A DNA stretch of 64,000 nt. Source: Lysobacter dokdonensis DS-58 (GTDB taxonomy: Bacteria; Pseudomonadota; Gammaproteobacteria; Xanthomonadales; Xanthomonadaceae). Positions within the stretch are counted from its first letter, which is position 1. Each line of letters begins with the position of its first letter. The DNA is taken from NCBI RefSeq assembly GCF_000770795.1, contig NZ_JRKJ01000023.1:124001-188000 (forward strand). The letters are read 5' to 3'. A program made the position numbers and the translations under genes. The notes beneath the pieces were generated by a model. That model searched no databases. It was not told the origin of the DNA and saw only the letters and a list, made by a program, of their open reading frames with translations. Below, one piece after another: positions 37,659-47,058 of the stretch.

Positions 37659-39803
37659 TCACTTCGCGGCCGCGGTTTGCACCTTGCCGCCGTCCGCCCC
37701 GAGCTGGTTGAGCAGGAAGGCGTACATCTCCGACAGCTCGCGGTAGCGGCGGAAGCGCCCCGACTTGCCGCCGTGGCCGGCATCCATGTTGATGCGGAAC
37801 AGCACTGGGCGGTCCGGGCCGGCGGTGTCGAGGTCGCGCAGGCGCGCCACGTACTTGGCCGGTTCGAAGTACTGCACCTGCGAATCCCACAGGCCCGTGC
37901 CGACGAACATCGCCGGATACGCCTGCGCCTTCAGGTTGTCGTAGGGCGAGTACGACAGCATGTAGTCGTAGAAGTCCTTCTTCTCCGGATTGCCCCACTC
38001 GTCGTACTCGTTGGTGGTGAGCGGGATCGACGGGTCGAGCATCGTGGTGACGACGTCGACGAAGGGCACCTGCGAGAGGATCACGCGGTACTTGTCCGGC
38101 GCCATGTTGGAGATCGCGCCCATCAGCAGGCCGCCGGCGCTGCCGCCGTAGGCCGCCACGCGATCCTTCGACGCGTAGCCTTCCTTGACCAGGAAGTCGG
38201 TGACGTCGATGAAATCGGTGAAGGTGTTCTTCTTCTTGAACAGCTTGCCGTCGTCGTACCACTTGCGGCCCATCTCCTGGCCGCCGCGGATGTGCGCCAG
38301 CACGTACACCATGCCGCGGTCGAGCAGGCTCACCGCCGGCAGGTTGAAGCCCGGGTCGGTCGAGGAGCCGTAGCTGCCGTACGCGTATTGCAGCAGCGCG
38401 GCGGTGCCGTCCTTCTTGAATCCCTTCCTGTAGACGACGGACACCGGGATCTTCGTGCCATCGCGCGCCGTGGCCCACAGGCGTTCGGTCGTGTACTTGT
38501 CCGGGTCGTAGCCGATGACCGGATCGCGCTTCATCAGCTTGCGTTCGCCGGTCTTCGTGTTCAATTCGTACACGGTGGCCGGTGTGGTCATCGACGTGTA
38601 GGTGTAGCGCAGCCAATCCGTATTCGGTTCGGCGTTGGTCGACAGGCCCATGCCGTACGCCGGTTCGTCGGCCTTGACGTATTCGGACTTGCCGTCGGCG
38701 CGCATCAGGCGCAGGCGTTCGAGGCCTTCGCTGCGTTCGGCGACGGCGGTGAAGCCGTCGAACAGCTCGAAGCCGTCGATGAAGACGTCCTCGCTGTGCG
38801 GGATCCAGTCCTTCCAGTCCTTGCGCGAGGTGCTGCCGTCGGCGGCGGTGACGACCTTGTAATTCTTCGCGCCGTCGGCGTTGGTGCGGATCACCCAGCG
38901 GCCGCCATGGTGGTCGGCTTCGTATTCCACATCGCGCTCGCGCGGGGCGAGCACGGCGAAGGCCTTGGGATCGGCGGCCGGCGCGCAGCGGAATTCGCTG
39001 GAGACGGTGCTGTCCACTTGGATGCAGAGGAACTTGTCGTCGCGCGTGCGGCCCACGCCCATGTAGAAGCTGTCGTCTTTCTCGGTGTAGACGACTTCGT
39101 CGGCGCTCGCCGGCGTGCCGAGGACGTGCTTCTGCACGCGCGTGGTGAGCAGCGTCTTCGGATCGTTCCAGACGTAGAAGAGCGTCTTGTTGTCGTCGGC
39201 CCAGACGAGGTTGGGCGCGACGCCGGTCACTTCGTCGGCGTAGGTCTCGCCGGTGGCGAGGTTCTTGATCTTGATCGTGTATTGGCGGCGACCCACGGCG
39301 TCCTCGGCCCACGCGAGGAGCGTGTTGTCCTGGCTGACTTCCCAGTCGCCGACGCTGAAGTAATCCTTCCCGGCAGCCATCACGTTGACGTCGAGCAGCA
39401 CTTCCTCCGCTGCATCCATCGCGCCCTTGCGGCGGGCGTGGATCGGATAGTCCTTGCCCGTTTCGAAGCGCGAGTAGTACCAGTAACCGCGCTCGCGGTA
39501 CGGCACGGAGGCGTCGTCCTGCTTGATGCGCCCGACGATTTCCTCGTAGAGCGTCTCCTGCAGCGGCTTCAGCGGCGCCATGAACGCGTCGGTGTACGCA
39601 TTCTCGGCGTTGAGGTAGGCGAGCATGTCCGGGTTCTTGCGCGTGTCGTCGCGCAGCCAGTAGTACTCGTCGTTACGCTCGGCGCCGAACGGCGCCTTGA
39701 CGACGTGCGGCTTCTTGGCGACGTCGGGCGGTTGCGGGAGATCGGCGGCGGAAGTGGTCGAGGTCATCAGCGTCAGTGCGAGGAGGCAAGGGGTGAGTTT
39801 CAT
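37659..39803 (-). CDS. ptrB: Exported oligopeptidase B (S9A)
   Basis: 714 residues, signal peptide about 1-19 (TSAADLP). N-terminal propeller domain, then the S9 peptidase domain with nucleophile Ser555 (YGGSAGGLLMG) and His in DAGHGGKSGR. PLTTNEYDEWGNP is the oligopeptidase-B-specific stretch carrying acidic S1 residues that select Arg/Lys. The exported form differs from cytosolic E. coli PtrB. It lies 21 bases after a second S9 gene on the same strand. Confidence 0.9.
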   Translation of the reverse strand: MKLTPCLLALTLMTSTTSAADLPQPPDVAKKPHVVKAPFGAERNDEYYWLRDDTRKNPDMLAYLNAENAYTDAFMAPLKPLQETLYEEIVGRIKQDDASVPYRERGYWYYSRFETGKDYPIHARRKGAMDAAEEVLLDVNVMAAGKDYFSVGDWEVSQDNTLLAWAEDAVGRRQYTIKIKNLATGETYADEVTGVAPNLVWADDNKTLFYVWNDPKTLLTTRVQKHVLGTPASADEVVYTEKDDSFYMGVGRTRDDKFLCIQVDSTVSSEFRCAPAADPKAFAVLAPRERDVEYEADHHGGRWVIRTNADGAKNYKVVTAADGSTSRKDWKDWIPHSEDVFIDGFELFDGFTAVAERSEGLERLRLMRADGKSEYVKADEPAYGMGLSTNAEPNTDWLRYTYTSMTTPATVYELNTKTGERKLMKRDPVIGYDPDKYTTERLWATARDGTKIPVSVVYRKGFKKDGTAALLQYAYGSYGSSTDPGFNLPAVSLLDRGMVYVLAHIRGGQEMGRKWYDDGKLFKKKNTFTDFIDVTDFLVKEGYASKDRVAAYGGSAGGLLMGAISNMAPDKYRVILSQVPFVDVVTTMLDPSIPLTTNEYDEWGNPEKKDFYDYMLSYSPYDNLKAQAYPAMFVGTGLWDSQVQYFEPAKYVARLRDLDTAGPDRPVLFRINMDAGHGGKSGRFRRYRELSEMYAFLLNQLGADGGKVQTAAAK

Positions 39804-39824
39804 GTCGGGTCCGTTAGCGTCGGG

Positions 39825-41960
39825 TCACTTCGACAGTTCGTTCCAGAGGAAGGTGTAGGCGAGCGCGTTCATGTGCGCCGACTGCGCATTGTTCGCCGCG
39901 CCGCCGTGGCCGCCTTCGATGTTCTCGTAGTAGCGCACGTCCTTCTTCGCCTCGAGCATCTTCGCCATCATCTTGCGGGCGTGGCCGGGATGCACGCGGT
40001 CGTCGGCAGTCGAGGTGGCGAACAACACCGGCGGGTAGGTCTTCGCCGGGTCGAACAGGTGGTACGGCGAGAAGGTCTTGATGAACTCCCAATCGGACGT
40101 ATCCGGATCGCCGTACTCGGCCATCCAGGATGCGCCGGCGAGCAGGTGGCTGTAACGCTTCATGTCGAGCAGCGGGACCTGCACGACGATCGCGCCGAAC
40201 AGCTCCGGATACTGCGTGAGCATGTTGCCCATCAGCAGGCCGCCGTTGCTGCCGCCCATGATGCCCAGGCGCTGGTGCGTGGTGAGCTTCGAGGCGACGA
40301 GGTCGTTGGCGACGGCGGCGAAGTCTTCGTACGCCTTGTGGCGGTTGGCCTTCAGCGCCGCCTGGTGCCAGCGCGGACCGTACTCGCCGCCGCCGCGGAT
40401 GTTGGCCACCGCATACGCGCCGCCCTTCTCCAGCCAGCCCTTGCCGACGCCGCCGGAATACGCAGGCGTCATCGAGACTTCGAAACCGCCGTAGCCGTAG
40501 AGCAACGTCGGCGTCGAACCATCGCTCTTCGCGTCCTTCGGCTTGACGAGGAAGTACGGGATGCGCGTGCCGTCCTTCGACGTGGCGAAGTGCTGTTCGA
40601 TGACGTGTTTGGTGGCGTCGAAGAACTGCGGGTTCGACTTGAGGACTTCGGGCGCGGCGTCCTTGGAGACATCGGCGATCGCGAGCGTGGTCGGCGTGAG
40701 GTAGTCGGTGGCCGTGATCCACACCGCATCGCTGTCGTCGGCGTCGACCGCACCCACGCTCACCGTGCCGATGGTCGGCGCGCCCGCGAGCGGCTTGCGC
40801 GTCCACGCGCCATCGCCCGGCGTCAGCACGCTGAGCTTGTTCTTGACGTCTTCCATGACATTGAGGACCAGGCGGTCCTTCGTCCACGAAAACCCGGCAA
40901 GCGAGGTGTTGTCGGTGGGCGCGAACAGCTCGGTGAATTCGCGCTTGCCCGCCATGAAGTCGTCGAACTTCGCCGCGATCAATGCACCGGCCGGCCAGGT
41001 CTTGCCGCCGGCTTCGTAGGCATCGCGCAGTTCGAGCAGCAGCCACTGCTTGTGGACGGACTTGTTCGCCGAGTTCGGCGCATCCACCTTCGCGAGCTTG
41101 CCGTCGGCGCCGCGCAGGTACAGCTCGTCGTTGTAGAAGGCGATCGTGCGATACACGAAGTCGCGCTTGAACCCCGGCGTGAGATCGCGCGCCGCGGCGA
41201 TGTACATGTCCTGCGCCTGGCCTTCGTACACCTGCGTGGCCTTCGCCAGCGGCGTGCCGCGCGACCATTGCTTGACGATCCGCGGGTAGCCCGACGGCGT
41301 CATGGACCCTTCACCGAAATCGGTGAACACGTACGTGGTGTCGCGGTCGATCCAGCCCATGCCGCCCTTGGCTTCGGGACGGAAGAAGCCGTCCTTCACC
41401 CAATCCTTCGTCGACAGGTCGAATTCGCGCGTGACGTCGGCGTCCGAACCGCCGCGCGAGAGCGCGATCAGGCAACGCGTGTAATCGGGCTTGAGGCAAT
41501 CGGCGCCGTGCCAGACCCAGTTTTCCTTCTCCGCGCGGTTGAGCGCATCGAGGTCGAGGACGGTTTCCCACTTCGGATCCGCCTTGCGGTACTCCTCGAG
41601 CGTCGTGCGGCGCCACAGGCCGCGCTCGTGGTTCGCGTCCTTCCAGAAGTTGTAGTAGTACGCGCCGATCTTCTCGACGCCCGGGATCTTGGCGGTCGAA
41701 TCGAGGATGGCGCGGATGTCGGATTCGAGCTTGCGGAACTGCGGCGTGGCGGCGAGTTCGGCTTCGCTCTTCGCGTTCTGCTCGCGGACCCAGGCGATCG
41801 CCTTGTCGCCCTTCACGTCCTCGAGCCATTGGTAGGGGTCGTTCGCCACGGCGGGCTCCTGCTGCGCGGGGGACCCATCGGCGGCGATCACGATGCCGCT
41901 GGTCGCGGCGAGCCCGAAGGCGATCCCTGCAACAAGAAGGACAGGCGAACGCTTGGGCAT
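39825..41960 (-). CDS. Exported prolyl oligopeptidase-family peptidase (S9A)
   Basis: 711 residues with a signal peptide (about 1-27, SGIVIAADG). A beta-propeller precedes the catalytic domain with Ser571 (MGGSNGGLLMGN), acid Asp in STADDRVHPGH and His in EGGHGG. The YGYGGF, NIRGGGEYGPRWH and YGDPD segments match prolyl endopeptidases. It forms a tandem with the oligopeptidase B gene but is clearly divergent from it, so not a recent duplication. Specificity for Pro is inferred from family only. Confidence 0.9.
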   Translation of the reverse strand: MPKRSPVLLVAGIAFGLAATSGIVIAADGSPAQQEPAVANDPYQWLEDVKGDKAIAWVREQNAKSEAELAATPQFRKLESDIRAILDSTAKIPGVEKIGAYYYNFWKDANHERGLWRRTTLEEYRKADPKWETVLDLDALNRAEKENWVWHGADCLKPDYTRCLIALSRGGSDADVTREFDLSTKDWVKDGFFRPEAKGGMGWIDRDTTYVFTDFGEGSMTPSGYPRIVKQWSRGTPLAKATQVYEGQAQDMYIAAARDLTPGFKRDFVYRTIAFYNDELYLRGADGKLAKVDAPNSANKSVHKQWLLLELRDAYEAGGKTWPAGALIAAKFDDFMAGKREFTELFAPTDNTSLAGFSWTKDRLVLNVMEDVKNKLSVLTPGDGAWTRKPLAGAPTIGTVSVGAVDADDSDAVWITATDYLTPTTLAIADVSKDAAPEVLKSNPQFFDATKHVIEQHFATSKDGTRIPYFLVKPKDAKSDGSTPTLLYGYGGFEVSMTPAYSGGVGKGWLEKGGAYAVANIRGGGEYGPRWHQAALKANRHKAYEDFAAVANDLVASKLTTHQRLGIMGGSNGGLLMGNMLTQYPELFGAIVVQVPLLDMKRYSHLLAGASWMAEYGDPDTSDWEFIKTFSPYHLFDPAKTYPPVLFATSTADDRVHPGHARKMMAKMLEAKKDVRYYENIEGGHGGAANNAQSAHMNALAYTFLWNELSK

Positions 41961-42009
41961 GACGGCTCCGGCTTGGATGGGCGGGCCGTCACGCTATCAC
42001 GGGCGCGGA

Positions 42010-42192
42010 TTACCCCGCGCGCACCCGGCGCAGGGCCCACAGCGCGCTCGCCGGCATCGCGATCAGCCACAGGGGAAGGAAACCGAGGGGCGTGTTGTCG
42101 CGCGCGGCGGGGAGCAGGAGGACGGCGAGGACGCCGACGGTGAGGGCGATGCGCAGGAGGCTGGCGAGGCGGGTGATTTGCGCGTGGTGCAT
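42010..42192 (-). CDS. Small predicted membrane protein
   Basis: 60 residues; ATG 42192, with two hydrophobic helices (about 15-29 and 38-51) separated by a short loop with Asn-Thr-Pro, and a basic C-terminus (LRRVRAG). No family recognised. Composition is membrane-like rather than the Arg/Ala-rich pattern of spurious frames here, which supports a real gene. It lies between the patatin gene (60 bases upstream on this strand) and the S9 peptidase. Confidence 0.55.
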   Translation of the reverse strand: MHHAQITRLASLLRIALTVGVLAVLLLPAARDNTPLGFLPLWLIAMPASALWALRRVRAG

Positions 42193-42252
42193 GGCGTTCG
42201 CTCCGTTGACGTTGGAGCGGAGCTTCGGGGGCGGTGATCTCAGGAGCTGCGA

Positions 42253-43158
42253 TCAATAGCCGGCGGCGTCGAGGGCCTTGTCGGCTTCCTTGCGGCCGAT
42301 GTCGATCAACTCCTTCGCGCGCCAGAATTCGTAGAACTGGCAGGCGTCGCGCGGGATGCGGACGACGAGCTCGGGCGGGTCGAGCGCGAGCTGCACGCGG
42401 GCGATCTGCGCCTGCATCGTGTCGAGCGAGCGCGCCATCAGGTCGGTGAAGCCCAGGCGCGTGCGCGCGGCTTCGGCCGAGGCGTCGGTCGCGCGCGTGT
42501 GCATCCATGCGGTGAGCCAGCTGCGCGGCGTCGGCCCCGAGGGTGCACCCTGTTCGGCCGGTTCGCCCGGCGGACGTTGCGGCCACCCGTGCATGTCCAC
42601 CGCGATGAGGCGATGGGCATCGGACAAGCGCGTGGCCGCGATCGGCAGCGGCGCGAGCAATCCGCCATCCACCAGCGCGCGCCCGTGGATCATGTGCGGG
42701 GTGAACAAGCCCGGGATCGCGAACGACGCGCGGATCGCATCCCACATGTCGCCCTCGCGCAACCACACCTCGCGTTGACGCAGCACGTCGACCGCCACCG
42801 CGGTGAAGTCGATCGACAGGTCCTCGATCTTCGGCGAGCCCGCGATCTCCCGCAGCGCGGCGATCAGCCGCGTGCCTTCGAACAACGCCGACCGGCCGAA
42901 CCCCGGATCGAGCAGGCGCAGCATCGTGCGCCGATCCATCGACAGCAGCCAGTCGCGATACTCCGGGAGCTTGCCCGATGCATGCAGCCCGCCGACCAGC
43001 GCACCGCTCGACGACCCGGCGATCGCGACGATGTCCATGTCGCGCGCCTGCAGGGCTTCGATCACGCCGATCTGCGCCAGGCCGCGCGCGCCGCCGGCGC
43101 CCAGGACGAGCGCGACCTTTTCCCCGCTGCGGATCTTCGGCGGATCGGCGGGCGTCAT
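42253..43158 (-). CDS. Patatin-like phospholipase
   Basis: 301 residues from ATG 43158. Cytoplasmic-type RssA/patatin fold: oxyanion loop LGAGGARG (about 19-26), nucleophile Ser50 in GSSSG, and catalytic Asp164 in VDGG (Ser/Asp dyad). Likely a phospholipase or acyl hydrolase; no signal peptide. The ATG shares one base with the stop of the WYL regulator gene (TGATG), so the pair is coupled. Confidence 0.92.
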   Translation of the reverse strand: MTPADPPKIRSGEKVALVLGAGGARGLAQIGVIEALQARDMDIVAIAGSSSGALVGGLHASGKLPEYRDWLLSMDRRTMLRLLDPGFGRSALFEGTRLIAALREIAGSPKIEDLSIDFTAVAVDVLRQREVWLREGDMWDAIRASFAIPGLFTPHMIHGRALVDGGLLAPLPIAATRLSDAHRLIAVDMHGWPQRPPGEPAEQGAPSGPTPRSWLTAWMHTRATDASAEAARTRLGFTDLMARSLDTMQAQIARVQLALDPPELVVRIPRDACQFYEFWRAKELIDIGRKEADKALDAAGY

Positions 43159-44126
43159 CAGCGCTCGTAGTTGGAGATGGCGAGCGCGAGCAGCGAACGC
43201 GCCTGTTCGCGCAGCACCGGCGGCTCGATGATTTCCGCATCGCTGCCGTAATGCAGGATGTCCATCAGCAGCTCGCGCGAATTGCTGTAGGGCAGTTTCA
43301 ACTCGTAGCGCCCGTCGGGCAGGAAGCGCCCCTGCTGCTGCGAATGCCAGCGTTCGTCCGCCACCCAGCGCGCGGCCTTCGGGCTGAACACGATGGTCGC
43401 CCAGTTCTTCGGCGGGCCGGAGAAGATGCCGTAGCTCGAGGCCAGGTGTTCGTCGAGTTGTGCGTCCTCGATGTCGCGCGCCGCGCCGTCGAGCATCTTG
43501 GCCGCGCCGATGCGATCGACCGCGAAACTGCGCAGGCCTTCGCGATCCTCGTCCCACGCATCGACGTACCAGTTGTCGCGATAGTGCGTGATGCGCTGCG
43601 GCGACACGGTGCGCCGCGTCTTCTCATCCGTGGACCGCGCGCGATAGTCGAAGGCGAGCTTGCGGCGACCGAGCACGGCCGAGGCGACGACGCGGAAGAC
43701 GTGTTCGTCCAGGCGGCGCGGGCGCGAGGCGATGACGCGCACGCGCTCCACCGGCCACTGCTTGCCGCCGGCCTGCTCCTCCAGCAGCTTCTCCACGCGC
43801 GACTGCAACGGCGCGAGCGCGGTGGACAGCAACCCGCCCCCGCTGCGCGCCAACAACTGCTGCGCGGCCAGCAGCGCGTGCAACTCTTCCGAATTCAGCC
43901 ACAGGCCCGGCAGTTCGAAGCGGTCGTCCTCGTTGGCGTCGTACTTGAAGCCGGCCTCGCCGTCGCCCACCACCGGCGCCATCAGCCCGTCGCGGAGGAA
44001 GGCCAGGTCGCGGTAGACGGTGGCGCGCGAGCACCCGAGCTCGTCCTGCAGCCGCGCCACCGTCACCGGGTAGCGCGCGGCCTTGAGGAGGCGGTGGAGG
44101 GCGTTGATGCGTTCGTAGCGGTCCAT
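43158..44126 (-). CDS. YafY-type WYL-domain transcriptional regulator
   Basis: 322 residues. N-terminal helix-turn-helix (about 18-42, VARLQDELGCSRATVYRDL), a linker, then a WYL domain (about 150-240, with YRDNWYVDAWDEDREGLRSFAVDRI) and a C-terminal WCX extension. Members sense small ligands or nucleic acids and may repress or activate. It is divergent from soeA with 49 bases between the starts, so one or both promoters could be its target (inference). Confidence 0.92.
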   Translation of the reverse strand: MDRYERINALHRLLKAARYPVTVARLQDELGCSRATVYRDLAFLRDGLMAPVVGDGEAGFKYDANEDDRFELPGLWLNSEELHALLAAQQLLARSGGGLLSTALAPLQSRVEKLLEEQAGGKQWPVERVRVIASRPRRLDEHVFRVVASAVLGRRKLAFDYRARSTDEKTRRTVSPQRITHYRDNWYVDAWDEDREGLRSFAVDRIGAAKMLDGAARDIEDAQLDEHLASSYGIFSGPPKNWATIVFSPKAARWVADERWHSQQQGRFLPDGRYELKLPYSNSRELLMDILHYGSDAEIIEPPVLREQARSLLALAISNYER

Positions 44127-44163
44127 GGCACAGATTAAAGCAGATGCGGGGGTGCGCTTCTTC

Positions 44164-44169
44164 TACAAT
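44164..44169 (+). promoter_or_regulatory. Candidate -10 box of soeA, possibly leaderless
   Basis: TACAAT ends seven bases before the soeA ATG at 44176, so a start site at the usual distance would fall on or beside the start codon. No Shine-Dalgarno-like purine run precedes the ATG. I could not find a convincing -35 at 17-18 bases. Confidence 0.35.
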
Positions 44170-44175
44170 CGCCGC

Positions 44176-47058
44176 ATGCGCGAGCCCCAGCTCAATCCGT
44201 CGCCCTCTCCCGGCGACGCGGTCCATGCCACGACCTGCTACATGTGCGCATGCCGTTGCGGCATCAAGGTGTGGACGCTCGAAGGGCGCATCCGCTACAT
44301 CCAGGGCAATCCGGACCACCCGGTGAACCGCGGCGTGTTGTGCGCCAAGGGTTCGGCCGGGTTGATGCAGCACTACTCGCCGGCGCGCCTGACGCGGCCG
44401 CTGTTGCGCGTGGGCGAGCGCGGCAAGGGCGAGTTCAAGGAGATCGGCTGGGACGAGGCGATGGCGATCGCGACGTCGTGGCTCGCGCCGATCCGCGCGC
44501 GCAACCCCGATGAACTGGCCTTCTTCACCGGCCGCGACCAATCGCAGGCACTCACCGGGTGGTGGGCGCAGCAGTTCGGCACGGTCAACTACGCCGCGCA
44601 CGGCGGGTTCTGTTCGGTGAACATGGCCGCCGGCGGGCTGTACACGCTCGGTGGCTCGTTCTGGGAATTCGGCGAACCCGACTGGGACCACACGCAGTAC
44701 CTGATGTTGTGGGGCGTGGCCGAAGACCACGACTCCAATCCGATCAAGCTCGGCCTGGGCAAGCTCAAGGCGCGCGGCGCGAAGATCGTCGCCGTCAACC
44801 CGGTGCGCAGCGGTTACGGCGCCATCGCGGACGAATGGATCGGCATCCGCCCGGGCACCGATGGCCTGTTCGCCTTCGCGCTGATCCACGAACTGCTGCG
44901 CAGCGACCGCATCGACCTCGACTACCTGGTGCGCTATGCCAACGCGCACTGGCTGGTGGTCCGCAATCCGGGCGGCGCGGATGATGGGCTGTTCGCGCGC
45001 GACCTCGACGGCAACGTGCTGTGCTGGGATCGCGAACGCGGCGCCGTCGATGCGCGCGCGGTCGACACCACGCCGATGGTCGTCGGCGAATACACACTGC
45101 CCGGCGGCCGCACCGCCGTGCCGGTGTTCCAGTTGCTCGCAGAACGATATCTCGATCCGCAATACGCACCGGACGCCGTGAGCGAGCGATGCGGAATCCC
45201 CGGCGACACGATCCGCCGCATCGCGCGCGAACTGGCGAGCGCCGCGTTCGATTCGAAACTCTCGCTGCCGATTGCGTGGACCGATGCCTGGGGCCGCGAA
45301 CACGCGACGATGGAAGGCCGCGCGGTGTCGATGCATGCGATGCGCGGCATCAGCGCGCACAGCAACGGCTTCCATACGTGCCGCGCGTTGCACGTGTTGC
45401 AGTTGTTGCTCGGTGCCGTCGACGCGCCGGGCTCGTTCCGGTTCCAGCCGCCATTCCCGAAACCGATCCCGCCCGGCAACCGCCCCGGCAAGGCGCGGCG
45501 CGCGGACGGCGGCCTGGATTCGACACCGCTCGGTTTCGTGCACGCACCCGAGGATCTCGTCGTCGACGCCGACGGCCAGCCGCGCCGCATCGACCATGCG
45601 TATTCGTGGGCGTATCCGCTCGCGGCGCACGGGATGATGCACACGATGATCCGCAACGCGTGGGCGGGCGATCCCTACCGCATCGACACGCTGCTGATGT
45701 TCATGGCGAACATGAGCTGGAACTCGGCGATGAACACGTCCGAGACGATGCACTGGCTGACCGACACGTTCGAGGACGGCGAGTACCGCATTCCGCGCAT
45801 CATCTACAGCGATGCGTATGCGTCCGAAATGGTCGCTTACGCGGACCTGGTGTTGCCGGACACGACGTACCTGGAACGCCACGACGCGATCTCGCTGCTC
45901 GATCGCCCGATCTCCGACGCCGATTGCGCGAGCGACGCGATCCGCCATCCGATCTTCGATTCGGCCACGCAGCCGACCGACGACGGCCGTCCGCGCGACG
46001 TGCGCGGTTTCCAGACCGTGCTGCTGGAACTCGGCGCGCGCCTCGGCCTGCCCGGCATGGTCGAAGCCGACGGCGCGCCGAAGTACGCCGACTACGCCGA
46101 CTACATCGTCAACCACGAGCGCACGCCCGGGGTGGGCCTGCTCGCCGGTTGGCGCGGCGAAGACGGATCGCTGGAAGGCAAGGGCGCACCGAACCCGCAC
46201 CAGTTGCAGCAGTACATCGCGCACGGCGGGTTCTGGCATTCGCCCATTCCCGAATCGGCGCGCTACTACAAGATGGCGAACCGGGATTACCTGCGCTGGG
46301 CGCACGGCTTCGGCTTCGTGCCCAACGAACAACCCATCGTGATGCAGCTGTATTCCGAAACGCTGCAGAAGTTCCGGCTTGCGGCGCTCGGACACGGCGC
46401 GCACCAGCCGCCGGACGAACACCGCACGCGCGTGGCGACGTATTTCGATCCGCTGCCGATCTGGTACGAGCCGTTCGAGCACGACCAGACCTCGCGCGAG
46501 ACGTATCCGCTCAGCGCGATCACGCAACGCCCGATGCACATGTACCACGCGTGGCATTCGCAGAATGCGTGGCTGCGGCAGATCCAGACGCGCAACGCCT
46601 TGTTCGTGCATCCCGACACCGGCGCGCGCTACGGGCTCGCGGAGGACGATTGGGTGGATGTCGATTCGCACCACGGCACGATCACCGTGCAGGTGCGTTT
46701 TGCCGGCAACGTGCAGCCCGATACGGTGTGGACGTGGAATGCGATCGGCAAGCGCCGCGGTGCGTGGCGGTTGTCGAAGGACGCGCCGGAGAGCAAGCGC
46801 GGCTTCCTGCTCAACCATCTGATTTCCGACGTCACGCCGAAGGGTGATTACGCGAACGCCGACCCGGTGACGGGCCAGGCGGCGTGGTTCGACCTGCGGG
46901 TGCGCATCCGCAAATCCGACGCCACCGCCGACGAAAGCGCGCCGCAGTTCGCACCGCTGCAGTTCAAACCCGCGCCGGACCACCCGCTGCGCTACGGCGC
47001 GAAGTCGCGCAACCACGAACATCCCAGCAAGACCTCGACGGACGACACGCTGCCATGA
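44176..47058 (+). CDS. soeA: Molybdopterin oxidoreductase, SoeA-like sulfite dehydrogenase subunit
   Basis: 960 residues from ATG 44176 (MREPQLN). CISM-family molybdoenzyme with a [4Fe-4S] site at C21, C24, C28, C56 (CYMCACRCG, GVLCAKG) and a likely Mo ligand Cys146 (HGGFCSVN). There is no twin-arginine signal, so it is cytoplasmic. That, with the SoeB/SoeC-type partners that follow, matches the cytoplasm-facing SoeABC sulfite dehydrogenase feeding electrons to quinone. Other DmsA/PhsA relatives share the layout; substrate is inferred from family resemblance. The stop overlaps soeB by four bases. Confidence 0.82.
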   Translation: MREPQLNPSPSPGDAVHATTCYMCACRCGIKVWTLEGRIRYIQGNPDHPVNRGVLCAKGSAGLMQHYSPARLTRPLLRVGERGKGEFKEIGWDEAMAIATSWLAPIRARNPDELAFFTGRDQSQALTGWWAQQFGTVNYAAHGGFCSVNMAAGGLYTLGGSFWEFGEPDWDHTQYLMLWGVAEDHDSNPIKLGLGKLKARGAKIVAVNPVRSGYGAIADEWIGIRPGTDGLFAFALIHELLRSDRIDLDYLVRYANAHWLVVRNPGGADDGLFARDLDGNVLCWDRERGAVDARAVDTTPMVVGEYTLPGGRTAVPVFQLLAERYLDPQYAPDAVSERCGIPGDTIRRIARELASAAFDSKLSLPIAWTDAWGREHATMEGRAVSMHAMRGISAHSNGFHTCRALHVLQLLLGAVDAPGSFRFQPPFPKPIPPGNRPGKARRADGGLDSTPLGFVHAPEDLVVDADGQPRRIDHAYSWAYPLAAHGMMHTMIRNAWAGDPYRIDTLLMFMANMSWNSAMNTSETMHWLTDTFEDGEYRIPRIIYSDAYASEMVAYADLVLPDTTYLERHDAISLLDRPISDADCASDAIRHPIFDSATQPTDDGRPRDVRGFQTVLLELGARLGLPGMVEADGAPKYADYADYIVNHERTPGVGLLAGWRGEDGSLEGKGAPNPHQLQQYIAHGGFWHSPIPESARYYKMANRDYLRWAHGFGFVPNEQPIVMQLYSETLQKFRLAALGHGAHQPPDEHRTRVATYFDPLPIWYEPFEHDQTSRETYPLSAITQRPMHMYHAWHSQNAWLRQIQTRNALFVHPDTGARYGLAEDDWVDVDSHHGTITVQVRFAGNVQPDTVWTWNAIGKRRGAWRLSKDAPESKRGFLLNHLISDVTPKGDYANADPVTGQAAWFDLRVRIRKSDATADESAPQFAPLQFKPAPDHPLRYGAKSRNHEHPSKTSTDDTLP

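Noticed and set aside
37428-42143. 1571-codon open frame on the plus strand
   Set aside because: Antisense of lptM and the two S9 peptidase genes, with no recognisable domain. Long stop-free antisense frames are expected at this GC content.
43624-47022. 1132-codon antisense frame opposite soeA
   Set aside because: Composition is Arg/Ala/His/Val with no domain, and it conflicts with the well-supported soeA gene.
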